Below, piece by piece: positions 16,318-25,659 of a stretch of DNA of 64,000 nt. Below the pieces are notes generated by a model. The model did no database searches. It was not told where the DNA came from and was given only the letters and a program-made list of their open reading frames with translations. The DNA lies in NCBI GenBank assembly GCA_964454645.1, contig CAYVTM010000001.1, forward strand, positions 248,001 through 312,000, given 5' to 3'. The stretch comes from CAYVTM01 sp964454645. GTDB lineage: Bacteria; Bacteroidota; Bacteroidia; Sphingobacteriales; Sphingobacteriaceae. A program made the position numbers and the translations under genes. Numbering within the stretch: position 1 is the stretch's first letter; every line of letters begins with the position of its first letter.

Positions 16318-16916
16318 ATCCGAATAACCTTACACAAAAGGCACTACAAGACTACGAGCTTGTTCAAAGAGCCTTAAATAACGATCAGAAAGCTTATGCC
16401 GACTTAATGGTTCGTTATAAGGACGCGATCTACTTTATGATTCTGAAAATGGTGAATAATAAGGAAGACGCTAACGACCTTACGGTTGAAGCATTTGGAA
16501 AAGCGTTCGAAAATTTGGGAAAGTATCGTACCGATTTTGCTTTTAGTACCTGGCTCTTTAAAATTGCCACCAACAATTGCATCGATTACATCCGTAAGAA
16601 ACGTCTGAAGACCTTGTCAATTGATGATAATTATACCCATGCCGATGGAGAGGAATCTTCTTTCGACTTTGTTTCCGAAACATTGGATCCCGAAGAAAAA
16701 TTAATCAAAAAACAAAAGACTGATACCATGCGCAGTATCGTCGATAAACTCCCGGACCGTTACCGTGCAATTGTTATCATGCGTTACTTTGAAGAACGCA
16801 GTTACGAAGAAATTGCCAAAGAATTATCCTTGCCTTTAGGTAGTGTGAAAGCCCAACTCTTTCGGGCTAAAGAATTTTTATATAATATTGTTCGAAAAGA
16901 TAAAGAACGCTTATAA
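16308..16916 (+). CDS. RNA polymerase sigma factor, ECF type
   Basis: A 202-residue sigma-70-family protein with only regions 2 and 4. Region 2 is at about residues 24-100 (DLMVRYKDAIYFMILKMV, FSTWLFKIATNNCIDYIRKK). Region 4 is near residues 140-195 (LPDRYRAIVIMRYFEERSYEEIAKEL and LGSVKAQLFRAKEFL, a helix-turn-helix). A long acidic linker joins them. No anti-sigma factor gene is beside it. It overlaps the preceding GT2 gene by ten bases and its stop is immediately followed by the GTG of rsmG, so these three genes look cotranscribed. Constitutive or general ECF-type factors of this kind occur widely in Bacteroidota. Confidence 0.93.
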   Translation: MEVNPNNLTQKALQDYELVQRALNNDQKAYADLMVRYKDAIYFMILKMVNNKEDANDLTVEAFGKAFENLGKYRTDFAFSTWLFKIATNNCIDYIRKKRLKTLSIDDNYTHADGEESSFDFVSETLDPEEKLIKKQKTDTMRSIVDKLPDRYRAIVIMRYFEERSYEEIAKELSLPLGSVKAQLFRAKEFLYNIVRKDKERL

Positions 16917-17540
16917 GTGGATTCGATTAAATTTTATTTCCCCGATTGTTCGCCACATCAATTCGATCAGTTGAATCAGCTTCGTTCCGAATATGAATAC
17001 TGGAATGCTCAGATTAATGTAATATCCCGTAAGGATATGGAACATTTCTATGAGCGTCATGTTTTACACTCTTTAGGTATTGCTAAAGTAATTCGGTTTA
17101 AACCCGGAACGCATATTTTGGATGTAGGTACAGGTGGGGGCTTTCCCGGAATTCCGCTTGCTATTTTATTTCCCGAGTCCAATTTCCTGTTGGTAGATTC
17201 TATCGGTAAAAAAATTAAAGTTGTTCGCCAAGTGGCTGCTGCACTGGGTTTGAAGAATATACAGGCAGAACATATTCGCGCGGAAGATCTGAATATGAAA
17301 TTTGATTTTGTGATTTCCCGTGCCGTAACACGACTTAGTAATTTCTATCCCTGGGTAAAAGGAAAATTCAAGCCCGGATCTTTTAACGATAAGCCCAATG
17401 GAATTCTTTATTTAAAAGGGATCGATCTTATTGAAGAGTTCGAAGAGTTGACTAAACCGTATGAACTTTTTCCCCTGAACCAATATTTCAAATCGGAATG
17501 GTTCGATACGAAAGGGGTAATCTATATCAAAGCGAAATAG
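16917..17540 (+). CDS. rsmG: 16S rRNA (guanine-527-N7)-methyltransferase
   Basis: SAM-dependent methyltransferase that modifies G527 of 16S rRNA. The 207-residue protein shows the family signatures YEYWNAQINVISRKD, ERHVLHSLGIAK, the SAM motif LDVGTGGGFPGIPLAILFPE, VDSIGKKIKVV and ISRAVTRL. It starts with GTG directly after the stop of the sigma-factor gene, with no intergenic base, which suggests translational coupling. The stretch after it is non-coding. Confidence 0.96.
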   Translation: MDSIKFYFPDCSPHQFDQLNQLRSEYEYWNAQINVISRKDMEHFYERHVLHSLGIAKVIRFKPGTHILDVGTGGGFPGIPLAILFPESNFLLVDSIGKKIKVVRQVAAALGLKNIQAEHIRAEDLNMKFDFVISRAVTRLSNFYPWVKGKFKPGSFNDKPNGILYLKGIDLIEEFEELTKPYELFPLNQYFKSEWFDTKGVIYIKAK

Positions 17541-17933
17541 TACTTCGTTCTACATTTTTCCTGCTCTCATTTTTTTAACACCGGATAGAAAACACTCGGG
17601 TAAAAAGATCATTATTAACGACTGGTTTTTAACTGCGGAGTACGCGGAGATGCTTATATGGTACCAAACATGAATCACGCAGAGGGCGTGGAGATGTGTT
17701 CGTCAGATCGGTGTTAAGAGATAAATTTGTGTTATATACTTTGTGAACTCGGCAAAACCTTTGCGATTACCCTTTCCCGGCTTCATCTTTTTAACAAAAA
17801 ACATTCGGGCAAAAAAATCGTGGAAGTCAGGAAGGCTGATCTATACCAAAACGTAATATTCCTTCATGCAGCATTTTTCATAAACCTGTATTTATACGGT
17901 TGTATTTCCTTGTTCTTATTAAGAAATTGAGGA
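17541..17933. other. Non-coding gap with decayed repeat sequence
   Basis: The 393 bases between rsmG and dprA hold no convincing gene. A 67-residue frame at 17727-17930 has no recognisable motif and is probably chance. The middle contains GCGGAGTACGCGGAG, CACGCAGAGG and CTTTGTGAACTCGGC, which resemble degraded copies of short dispersed sequences often seen in Bacteroidota intergenic regions. A pair of imperfect direct repeats flanks this. Nothing in it looks like a strong terminator. Confidence 0.45.
17567..17819. repeat. Imperfect direct repeat pair flanking a decayed segment
   Basis: Copy A (17567-17610) and copy B (17783-17819) share TCATnTTTTTAACA followed by AAAACAnTCGGGnAAAAAnATC; copy A carries an extra eight bases in the middle (CCGGATAG). 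About 170 bases lie between them. The arrangement would fit a small element that has decayed, but no coding capacity remains. Confidence 0.4.
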
Positions 17934-19028
17934 ATGGAAAAAGATTATTTTTATGAAATAGCACTGAGCTTAGCTCCGAACATTGGCCCGATAACAGCTA
18001 ATTTACTCATTCAACATTGTGGTTCAGCGGAAGAAGTATTTCAAACCGTTCATCCCAAACTTAAACGAATTCAAGGTATACGATCAAATACGTTCAAGGG
18101 TTTAAAAGATCCTGATATTTTTCGTCGCGCAGAAAAGGAATTGAAATTTATTACTGAGAATAGAATTCAGGTAATCAGCATTACCGATTCTTTGTATCCG
18201 GTACGATTAAAAACCTGCCACGATGCACCCTTTATACTTTATTTTAAAGGGAATGCGAACCTGGGTGCCAAAAAGGTTATTGCCATAGTAGGTACCCGCC
18301 ATGCAACCGAATACGGGAAAGTATTAACCCATCAGCTAATCGATGAATTGAAAATGTACAACCCCTTAATTGTTAGCGGACTTGCATACGGAATTGATAT
18401 AGCTGCTCATAAAGCCGCTATGGAGGAAGGATTACAAACAATTGCAGTATTAGGTCATGGGCTTGATCGCATTTATCCTTCTTTACATACTTCCGTTGCC
18501 AAGCGTATGGTTGAACAGGGTGGTTTGTTAAGCGAATTCACTAGCTGCATTAAACCCGATAGAGAAAATTTTCCTGTTCGGAACCGTATCATTGCCGGAC
18601 TATGTGAAGCGATTGTTTTGGTAGAAGCCGGTATAAATGGTGGGGCATTAATTACTGCCGATATGGCTTTCTCTTACAATCGGGAGGTATTTGCTTTTCC
18701 GGGTAGGATAAACGATGAAGCCTCCAAGGGTTGTAACCGATTAATAGCATCGAATACGGCACAAATTATTCTCAGTGGAAAAGATATCAGTAAACATTTG
18801 GCATGGGATCAAACCGCTCATCGTATCGTTCAACGGAAACTGATGATTGAATTAAGTGAAGAAGAACAAAAAGTAATAACTGTGTTAAGCGGGTATGATA
18901 AAATTACTATCGATTTGTTAGCCGACAAACTGAAAATCCCCGGTCCGCGTTTATCTGCCTTATTATTAGGTATGGAGATGAACGGACTTATAAAAGCGCT
19001 GCCGGGAAAACAGTATAGTGTCTTGTAA
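17934..19028 (+). CDS. dprA: DNA-processing protein A
   Basis: A 364-residue DprA/Smf protein that loads RecA onto incoming single-stranded DNA during transformation. The Rossmann core is visible: IAIVGTRHATEYGK, VSGLAYGIDIAAHKAAM, TIAVLGHGLDRIYP, then FPVRNRIIAGLCEAIVLVEAG and GALITADMA. The N-terminal helix-hairpin-helix-like region contains NIGPITANLLIQHCG, and the C-terminal winged helix ends in NGLIKALPGKQYSVL. It stands alone between a non-coding gap and the alkaline phosphatase gene; other competence genes are not in the window. Confidence 0.96.
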   Translation: MEKDYFYEIALSLAPNIGPITANLLIQHCGSAEEVFQTVHPKLKRIQGIRSNTFKGLKDPDIFRRAEKELKFITENRIQVISITDSLYPVRLKTCHDAPFILYFKGNANLGAKKVIAIVGTRHATEYGKVLTHQLIDELKMYNPLIVSGLAYGIDIAAHKAAMEEGLQTIAVLGHGLDRIYPSLHTSVAKRMVEQGGLLSEFTSCIKPDRENFPVRNRIIAGLCEAIVLVEAGINGGALITADMAFSYNREVFAFPGRINDEASKGCNRLIASNTAQIILSGKDISKHLAWDQTAHRIVQRKLMIELSEEEQKVITVLSGYDKITIDLLADKLKIPGPRLSALLLGMEMNGLIKALPGKQYSVL

Positions 19029-19085
19029 TTTTTTGTTGCTGCCTGAGAATATCCTTAACTTGCATCCATAAATAAAGAACTAAAA

Positions 19086-20174
19086 ATGAAACACAAGTTT
19101 TTGTATGTAAGCATCGGTATCCTTATCGCTTGTAGTCAGCTGGGTTTTAGTCCGAAACAACAAAGCGCGGATAAACCTAAAAATGTTATTTTATTAATTG
19201 GCGATGGTATGGGACTGAGTCAGATTTCTTATGCTTTGGTTACGGCTACCGATCGTATGAATTTTGAACGGTTTAAAATAGTCGGTTTGAGTCGTACGGA
19301 AGCTTCCGATCACAAGATAACAGATTCGGCAGCAGGAGCAACGGCTTTATCTTGCGGAAAGAAGACCTATAACGGAGCCATTGCGGTCGATGATGATAAA
19401 AGACCGATAAAAACTATTTTAGAAATAGCGGAAGAAAATGGCTTATCTACCGGGATGGTTGCCACCTGCGCGATTACGCATGCAACACCGGCAAGCTTTA
19501 TAGCACACCAGCCTTCCAGAAATATGTCGGAAGAAATTGCTGCCGACTTTCTGAAAACAGATATTGATCTGTTTATCGGCGGGGGATTGAATCATTTTAC
19601 AAAACGTACAGATGGTAGAGATTTGACAAAAGAGTTGAAATCGAATGGATATACAGTCGTTACCGATCAGCAAAGCTTATGGTCGAGTGGACAATCGGAA
19701 AAAATTGCGGGACTCATTAACCCTAAACATTTGGAAAGTATCCAGAATGGAAGGGGGGATTATTTACCGAAAGCGACCCAATTCGCTATCGATCATTTAT
19801 CGAAAAGTAAAAAGGGTTTCTTTTTGATGGTTGAAGGTTCGCAGATCGATTGGGGTGGTCATGCCAATGATGCCGAATACATTCGTCAGGAACTGATGGA
19901 TTTTGATAAAGCATTAGCTGTTGCTTTAGTTTTTGCCGAAAAAGACGGAAACACGTTGGTAATTGTGACAGCCGACCATGAAACGGGTGGTTTTGCACTG
20001 AGTGGAAATGAGGATGACAAAACTCAAAGTGAAATCGTTCCTTCCTTTACGACAAAAAACCATACAGGAACGATGGTGCCGGTATTTGCTTATGGTCCCG
20101 GAGCTGAAGCATTTGGAGGGATTTACGAGAATACTGCTATCTTCGAAAAGATGAAAAACTTTTTCGGATTCTAA
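19086..20174 (+). CDS. Alkaline phosphatase
   Basis: A 362-residue phosphatase of the PhoA superfamily. The N-terminal segment up to Cys16 (GILIACSQL) could be a lipoprotein signal, so the enzyme is probably exported. The metal and active-site motifs are LLIGDGMGLSQ (Asp40), DSAAGATALSCGKKTYNGAI with catalytic Ser81, DHLSKSKKGFFLMVEGSQIDWGGHANDAEY, and VTADHETGGFAL. It hydrolyses phosphate monoesters to scavenge phosphate. Upstream there is a TAACTTGC, a near match to the -7 box. The M2 peptidase follows 85 bases later. Confidence 0.93.
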   Translation: MKHKFLYVSIGILIACSQLGFSPKQQSADKPKNVILLIGDGMGLSQISYALVTATDRMNFERFKIVGLSRTEASDHKITDSAAGATALSCGKKTYNGAIAVDDDKRPIKTILEIAEENGLSTGMVATCAITHATPASFIAHQPSRNMSEEIAADFLKTDIDLFIGGGLNHFTKRTDGRDLTKELKSNGYTVVTDQQSLWSSGQSEKIAGLINPKHLESIQNGRGDYLPKATQFAIDHLSKSKKGFFLMVEGSQIDWGGHANDAEYIRQELMDFDKALAVALVFAEKDGNTLVIVTADHETGGFALSGNEDDKTQSEIVPSFTTKNHTGTMVPVFAYGPGAEAFGGIYENTAIFEKMKNFFGF

Positions 20175-20259
20175 GAATACCTTACTCCCTTGTCACACAA
20201 TGTTTACATGATATTTGAATTGTTGAAAGAGTATTCAATTAATTTTAAGAAAAAAAGAT

Positions 20260-22059
20260 ATGAGAAAACTAATTTTAATCCTTGGTCTTGGAATTCTTTT
20301 TTCGGCATGCAGTCCGAATCAAGAGAAATTTCAGGAAGAAGCGCAAACGTTTATTGATGCTTACACTACGGAATTCCTACAGTTATATACTGCTTCAGCG
20401 GAAGCCCAATGGAAATCGAATATCGAAATTATTGATGGAGATAGTACGAATGCCGTTGCTACCCGAAAAGCAAGTGAAGCATACGCTGCATTTACGGGGA
20501 GTGAAGAAAATATCACAAATGCCACAAAATTTTTGAAGTATAAGGGGTTGCTTACAGATCTTCAGCAAAAACAATTGGAAGCAATTTTATATACTGCTGC
20601 AAATAACCCGCAAACAGTAGAATCGCTTGTGAATGCACGTATCAAAGCAGAAACGGAACAGACCGAAAAATTATTCGGTTTCGACTTTCAGTTGGATGGA
20701 AAATCGGTTACTACCAATCAAATAGATGAGCTTTTGAAAACGGAAACCAATTTAGCCACACGTCGTAAAGTTTGGGAAGCAAGCAAAGAAGTTGGCAGGG
20801 GATTAAAACCAGGATTGGTAGAATTGCGCAATCTGCGTAATCAAACTGTACAAGCTTTGGGATATAACGACTATTTCAGCTATCAGGTTTCGGAATATGG
20901 AATGAATACGGATGAGATGATGGAGATGATGCGTAAGCTGAACAATGAATTGCGACCTCTGTTCAGAGAACTGCATACTTATGCGCGATACGAGTTGGCT
21001 GAGAAATATGGAGCAGAAGTTCCCGATTACTTACCCGCAGATTGGTTGCCGAATCGTTGGGCGCAGGATTGGAGTACAATGGTACAGGTAGAAGGACTGG
21101 ATATTGATGCGGTATTGAAAACAAAAACTCCCGAGTGGATTGTGAAAGAAGGGGAAAATTTCTATACCAGTTTAGGGTTCCCTGCTTTGCCTCCGGTGTT
21201 TTGGGAAAAATCAAGTTTATATCCGCTGCCAGTCGATGCAGGATATAAAAAGAATAATCATGCTTCTGCATGGCACATGGATTTGGATAAAGATGTACGG
21301 AGCTTAATGAGTGTAGAACCGAATGCAGAATGGTTTGAAACATCCAATCATGAATTAGGGCATATCTATTATTATATGAGCTATACAAACCCCGATGTTC
21401 CGCCTTTGTTAAGAGGAGGAGCTAATCGTGCGTATCACGAAGCGATGGGGAGTTTGATGGGATTGGCTGCCATGCAAAAACCTTTTCTGGTAGATCGCGG
21501 ACTGATTGCAGCGAATGCGAAAACGGATGAGATCCAAAATCTGCTGAAAGAAGCATTGAATTATGCAGTGTTTATTCCTTTTTCTGCCGGAGTAATGAGC
21601 GAATTTGAAAAAGCATTATATACCGATAATCTTTCCGAATCGGAGTTTAATAAAAAATGGTGGGAATTGGTGAAACATTATCAGGGAGTTGTTCCACCAA
21701 CCGAACGCTCAGAAGAGTATTGTGATGCTGCAACTAAAACGCATATTAACGATGATGCTGCTCAGTATTATGATTATGCTTTATCCTATGTAATCTTATT
21801 CCAGTTACACGATCATATTGCCAAGAATATTTTAAAGCAGGACCCACGTGCAACAAACTATTATGGAAATAAAGAGGTTGGAACCTTTCTGAAAGATATT
21901 ATGTATCCCGGAGCGTCCAGAGATTGGAAAGTTGTATTGAAAGAAAAAACCGGCTCCGGCTTAAATGCAAATGCTATGTTAAGTTATTTTGCTCCTTTGA
22001 TGGATTATCTGAAGGAAGTTAATAAGGGTAGAAAATATACACTACCCGAACAGTTATGA
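20260..22059 (+). CDS. M2-family zinc peptidase (ACE-like dipeptidyl carboxypeptidase)
   Basis: A 599-residue lipoprotein (lipobox LFSAC, Cys17) of the angiotensin-converting-enzyme family. Zinc ligands are His364 and His368 in HELGH with a third glutamate at Glu394 in YHEAMGSLMG, the M2 arrangement; the usual HEMGH is HELGH here. The opening AQTFIDAYTTEFLQLYTASAEAQW is also typical of M2 proteins. Anchoring in the envelope would let it remove dipeptides from peptides outside the cytoplasm. A pair of strong inverted repeats follows. Bacterial members are common in Bacteroidota and their substrates are not known. Confidence 0.88.
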   Translation: MRKLILILGLGILFSACSPNQEKFQEEAQTFIDAYTTEFLQLYTASAEAQWKSNIEIIDGDSTNAVATRKASEAYAAFTGSEENITNATKFLKYKGLLTDLQQKQLEAILYTAANNPQTVESLVNARIKAETEQTEKLFGFDFQLDGKSVTTNQIDELLKTETNLATRRKVWEASKEVGRGLKPGLVELRNLRNQTVQALGYNDYFSYQVSEYGMNTDEMMEMMRKLNNELRPLFRELHTYARYELAEKYGAEVPDYLPADWLPNRWAQDWSTMVQVEGLDIDAVLKTKTPEWIVKEGENFYTSLGFPALPPVFWEKSSLYPLPVDAGYKKNNHASAWHMDLDKDVRSLMSVEPNAEWFETSNHELGHIYYYMSYTNPDVPPLLRGGANRAYHEAMGSLMGLAAMQKPFLVDRGLIAANAKTDEIQNLLKEALNYAVFIPFSAGVMSEFEKALYTDNLSESEFNKKWWELVKHYQGVVPPTERSEEYCDAATKTHINDDAAQYYDYALSYVILFQLHDHIAKNILKQDPRATNYYGNKEVGTFLKDIMYPGASRDWKVVLKEKTGSGLNANAMLSYFAPLMDYLKEVNKGRKYTLPEQL

Positions 22060-22062
22060 TAA

Positions 22063-22143
22063 ATGCAACTCATGGCATGACTATAGTCATGCCATGAGTT
22101 GCATAAATAAACAAGGCATCTCGCAGGAGCCTTGTTTATTTAT
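22063..22143. terminator. Overlapping palindromes, bidirectional terminator
   Basis: 22063-22104 is a perfect 42-base palindrome: ATGCAACTCATGGCATGAC then TATA then its complement. A second hairpin at 22103-22143 pairs ATAAATAAACAAGGC with its complement (GCCTTGTTTATTTAT) around an 11-base loop and shares two bases with the first. They separate two genes that converge, so they could stop transcription from both sides. T-rich tails are present on both strands. Confidence 0.75.
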
Positions 22144-24044
22144 TCTTCTACAACCGCCCCGCCTTTATACAACTGTTTCAAATACTTTCGTGATGGGGAA
22201 GGAATCATTTCTCCCAAACCTAATTTCCCCCATAGTGTATCAACTTTTTCAATTACCTCTATAGGATTGGTTAATATGTTCGGCCAGTCGCGGGTAAAAC
22301 CATCAAACTCTTTTGTTTTCCGTGTGCCATCGAAACCGATATGCGAGCAGGTATTGGCAGATGTACGTATAATAAAGGAGTCGCGTCGCGGATCAACATT
22401 GTTTGAAAAACGCCATACAGCATCGGCAATGTCTGTAACATCAATCGTGTGTTCTAAATAAATGACAACTTTTACGGAGCTGAAGCTATCTAATTTAATT
22501 AACTCCTTATTTAACGATTCGATATGGCCGGCCCTGTTTTTTTCAACAGAGATAAATACAAGCGATATACCCATACTTAGCAGACTATCATTAATATCTT
22601 TAATCTCCGGAAAGGTTTTTATCAGTTCTTCTATATCGATTGCAGAACTTGAATGAACGGAATTATTTTTATCTGAAATTAATTCTTCCGGTAGTTTATG
22701 TGTAGCATCGATACCCATTTTACCACCAAAGGACATCTTCGAACAGCTATGATCCAACACATCCATGGGGCCATTCGTAAATATAATATCCTGAGCAGGG
22801 TCGGTATTGGCAGAGATGTATCGGGCGACCGCTTGGGTATCATGAATATCAACATCCCCATCCACAACAATCATCATTTTGGTAAACATCATCTGTCCGG
22901 CTCCCCATAATGCGTTCATTACTTTCAGCGCCTGACCGGGATATTCTTTACGGATTTTTACAATCACTAAGTTATGGAATACACCTTCCATCGGTAAGGC
23001 GATATCTACAATCTCCGGAACCATGGTCATTTTGATGGGTGCAAGGAAAATACGTTCAGTTGCTTTACCAATCCAGGCATCTTCTTGCGGAGGTATTCCA
23101 ACAATGGTTGCGGGGAACACTGCATTTTTTCGATGAGTGATGGCCGTGATATGAAATTTCGGATAGTAATCGGCAAGGGAATAATAACCGGTATGATCTC
23201 CAAAAGGTCCTTCTAAAATAAAGTCTTCCGAAGGATCAACATATCCTTCAATGATAATATCTGCATCTGCCGGTACCTGAACATCCTGAGTCAGGCATTG
23301 TACCAGCTCCACTCTTTTTTTACGCAAGAAACCTGCTAACATGTATTCATCGATACCGTCGGGGAGGGGAGCGGTAGCTGCATACGTATATACCGGATCT
23401 CCTCCCAGGGCAACAGCCACGGGCATTTTCTTGCCTAGCTTTTTATATTCATTAAAATGTCTTGCGGAAACTTTGTGTTTATGCCAATGCATACCTGTAA
23501 GGGTCGGGCCAAATACCTGCATACGATACATACCCACGTTCCGAATATTCGTGTTCGGATCTTTTGTATGAATGATTGGTAAAGTAATAAAAGGCCCCCC
23601 GTCTTCAGGCCAACAGGTAAGTACCGGAAACTTCGTAATATCCGGATTTTGTTGTACTACTTCCTGACATTCTCCCCGCCCGGAAACTACTTTAGGCATC
23701 CAAGAAGATATCTGACTTAATTTCGGCAGCATCTTCAGCTTCTCCATAAAATTATCTTTCGGCCCTGTAAGCATTTTGAACAAATGCTCAATCTCATGGC
23801 TGATCTCATCCATGTGCGATACTCCAAGAGCCATACACATACGCTTATAATTTCCCATCGAATTGATAAGTACAGGAAAGTCGGTTCCCGTATTTTCGAA
23901 TAACAGGGCAGGGCCATATACTTTTGAAATGCGATCGGTAATTTCGGTGATTTCTAATTTCGGATTTACATATTCTTTGATACGAACCAGTTCTCCTTCA
24001 CGTTCGAGACTTTGTATAAAATGTTGAAGATTTTTATAGGCCAT
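22140..24044 (-). CDS. UbiD-family decarboxylase
   Basis: A 634-residue prenylated-flavin-dependent decarboxylase of the UbiD type. Recognisable segments are YKNLQHFIQSLEREGELVRI at the N-terminus, VVSGRGECQEVVQ, the central EGPFGDHTGYYS motif and PQEDAWIGKATERIF. The length and sequence resemble the long UbiD proteins of Bacteroidota often annotated as menaquinone biosynthesis decarboxylase, but no other menaquinone gene or UbiX, which makes the cofactor, is in the window. Substrate is therefore unassigned. The gene is convergent with the M2 peptidase gene. Confidence 0.88.
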   Translation of the reverse strand: MAYKNLQHFIQSLEREGELVRIKEYVNPKLEITEITDRISKVYGPALLFENTGTDFPVLINSMGNYKRMCMALGVSHMDEISHEIEHLFKMLTGPKDNFMEKLKMLPKLSQISSWMPKVVSGRGECQEVVQQNPDITKFPVLTCWPEDGGPFITLPIIHTKDPNTNIRNVGMYRMQVFGPTLTGMHWHKHKVSARHFNEYKKLGKKMPVAVALGGDPVYTYAATAPLPDGIDEYMLAGFLRKKRVELVQCLTQDVQVPADADIIIEGYVDPSEDFILEGPFGDHTGYYSLADYYPKFHITAITHRKNAVFPATIVGIPPQEDAWIGKATERIFLAPIKMTMVPEIVDIALPMEGVFHNLVIVKIRKEYPGQALKVMNALWGAGQMMFTKMMIVVDGDVDIHDTQAVARYISANTDPAQDIIFTNGPMDVLDHSCSKMSFGGKMGIDATHKLPEELISDKNNSVHSSSAIDIEELIKTFPEIKDINDSLLSMGISLVFISVEKNRAGHIESLNKELIKLDSFSSVKVVIYLEHTIDVTDIADAVWRFSNNVDPRRDSFIIRTSANTCSHIGFDGTRKTKEFDGFTRDWPNILTNPIEVIEKVDTLWGKLGLGEMIPSPSRKYLKQLYKGGAVVEE

Positions 24045-24156
24045 AGCAAGCGTTTTTTGATACTACACGAATTGTGTCTTTTTGTTTGATAATGCTACGA
24101 AAATAAGAAAGCCTACCCGATTTGAGCAAGCTTTCAGCAATTCTTTTTTATTCGGA

Positions 24157-25614
24157 TTAAAACTTGGTTCCGACGGTAAAGAGTATTTGATTTATTTTAT
24201 GTTGATTGTTGATAATTGGTTCCGATCCATTGTTCAGGGTATATGGAGTATAGAGCGATGAATATTCAGTATTGACAAAAGTTAAGTCGAAATAATAATC
24301 TTCTACACGGTATCCCAAACCTCCGCTGAATGCTCTGCGCGAGCGGTCTATCAATTCGTGCTGATAAGGGTCTCCGTAATAAGCATATCCGCCGCGTAAA
24401 CTAATGGCGCCCAGACGTGCCTCAGCTCCTAACCGGTAGTTATACGTTTTTTTGAAACTGTTACGAATATCTAAATTTTGTTCGGAAGCGAAATCCATAT
24501 CGTTCGCTTCTGTACGCACCTTACTTTTCGAGTAATTCAATTGTTCAATATCTGCAGAAATGAATCCATATTTGCCGATAAAAAATGCAAGCCCGTAATT
24601 AATACGTAAAGGCGTATTTAATTTATACGAGAAAACATAATTCAATGGATCAAAACGGAGTGCTGTATCATTTACGGTACTGCGTATATCGGTACTGTAC
24701 AGTTCTTCAATTGTATAGTAATTGGGTGTTTGTAAGCTTATTCCCAAACGCACAAAATCAACCGGGCGGAATATAAGTCCGGCTTTTAAATTCACACTCG
24801 AACCATTTAATTGCAATTCTTCGTTTAGTCGAAAATCAGTTAAATGGTTGATGGTATCCATGATATCGCTTTCTTCAAATAGGGTTTCAATACCATACTT
24901 CATTGTTCCTATCCCTAAGCTGGCACCCACATATAACATATTAGAATAGTTCGCCCCAAAGCCTATATTCCATTCGCTTTGAGAGCCTTTTATACGATCG
25001 TATTGCTTTTGTGTAACACTTCCCATGCTTGCAGCAGTATATGTCGAGTCGTAATTAATAAGGTAAGCACTATAAGCCATATCTTCAATATTCTCGATGT
25101 CTCCGCTTAATGAGAGACCGTAACGGTTGGCTGTTTCAGCAAAGAAATCAGTCATGGAATTGTTATTGTTGACTCCTTTGAAGTAACGTTCTTCAAAAAA
25201 ATTGTTTGTACGGTTAATGCTTAATCCGAAGCTATAGCTCACCCATCCGTCCTTCACATAATTCCCACTGTAATCCTGATTTAATTGTGTAACAACAAAG
25301 CCGATATTTCCGATATTAAAATTATCGCGGTTCGATGTATATAAATTTCCCAAGCCTTTGCTTTCGGTCTGGCCTAAACGTATAGAAGGAGTGATGCTAA
25401 AATCGGAACTGCGGAAGAATCCCAATCCCGCGGGGTTCCCGCTTAGGTTCCCGATGTCTCCGCCGACAGCAATCTGTGCACCGGCTAAAGCCTGAAATCT
25501 TGCCGTTCCTCCAATATTCGTTTGTGAGAATCGTAATGCGTCGGATGCGTATTGTGCTTGTGCACTTAATGTAAACATTAACAATACGCAGCTTATGAAT
25601 ATTTTGTTTTTCAT
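24157..25614 (-). CDS. FadL/OmpP1-family outer-membrane protein
   Basis: A 485-residue protein with an N-terminal signal peptide (hydrophobic residues 3-20, SAQAQ cleavage area). Then comes the OmpP1/FadL/TodX entry sequence ALRFSQTNIGGTARFQALAGA and IGNLSGNPAGLGFFRSSDFSITPS. Many alternating aromatic beta-strands follow, ending NQILFTVGTKF with a C-terminal Phe as in outer-membrane barrels. Such porins carry hydrophobic molecules. It lies 45 bases after the Tyr/Pro-rich lipoprotein gene and may share its transcript. Confidence 0.9.
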   Translation of the reverse strand: MKNKIFISCVLLMFTLSAQAQYASDALRFSQTNIGGTARFQALAGAQIAVGGDIGNLSGNPAGLGFFRSSDFSITPSIRLGQTESKGLGNLYTSNRDNFNIGNIGFVVTQLNQDYSGNYVKDGWVSYSFGLSINRTNNFFEERYFKGVNNNNSMTDFFAETANRYGLSLSGDIENIEDMAYSAYLINYDSTYTAASMGSVTQKQYDRIKGSQSEWNIGFGANYSNMLYVGASLGIGTMKYGIETLFEESDIMDTINHLTDFRLNEELQLNGSSVNLKAGLIFRPVDFVRLGISLQTPNYYTIEELYSTDIRSTVNDTALRFDPLNYVFSYKLNTPLRINYGLAFFIGKYGFISADIEQLNYSKSKVRTEANDMDFASEQNLDIRNSFKKTYNYRLGAEARLGAISLRGGYAYYGDPYQHELIDRSRRAFSGGLGYRVEDYYFDLTFVNTEYSSLYTPYTLNNGSEPIINNQHKINQILFTVGTKF

Positions 25615-25659
25615 GATAATTCGTTCAAAGATGAAAACCTATACCTGTTGTTCAAATAA

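Noticed and set aside
17727..17930. 67-residue frame before dprA
   Set aside because: Unrelated to any known motif, spans decayed repeat sequence, and ends next to dprA only by chance.
20963..21388. 141-residue minus-strand frame inside the M2 peptidase
   Set aside because: Antisense frame covering the zinc site; no evidence of its own.
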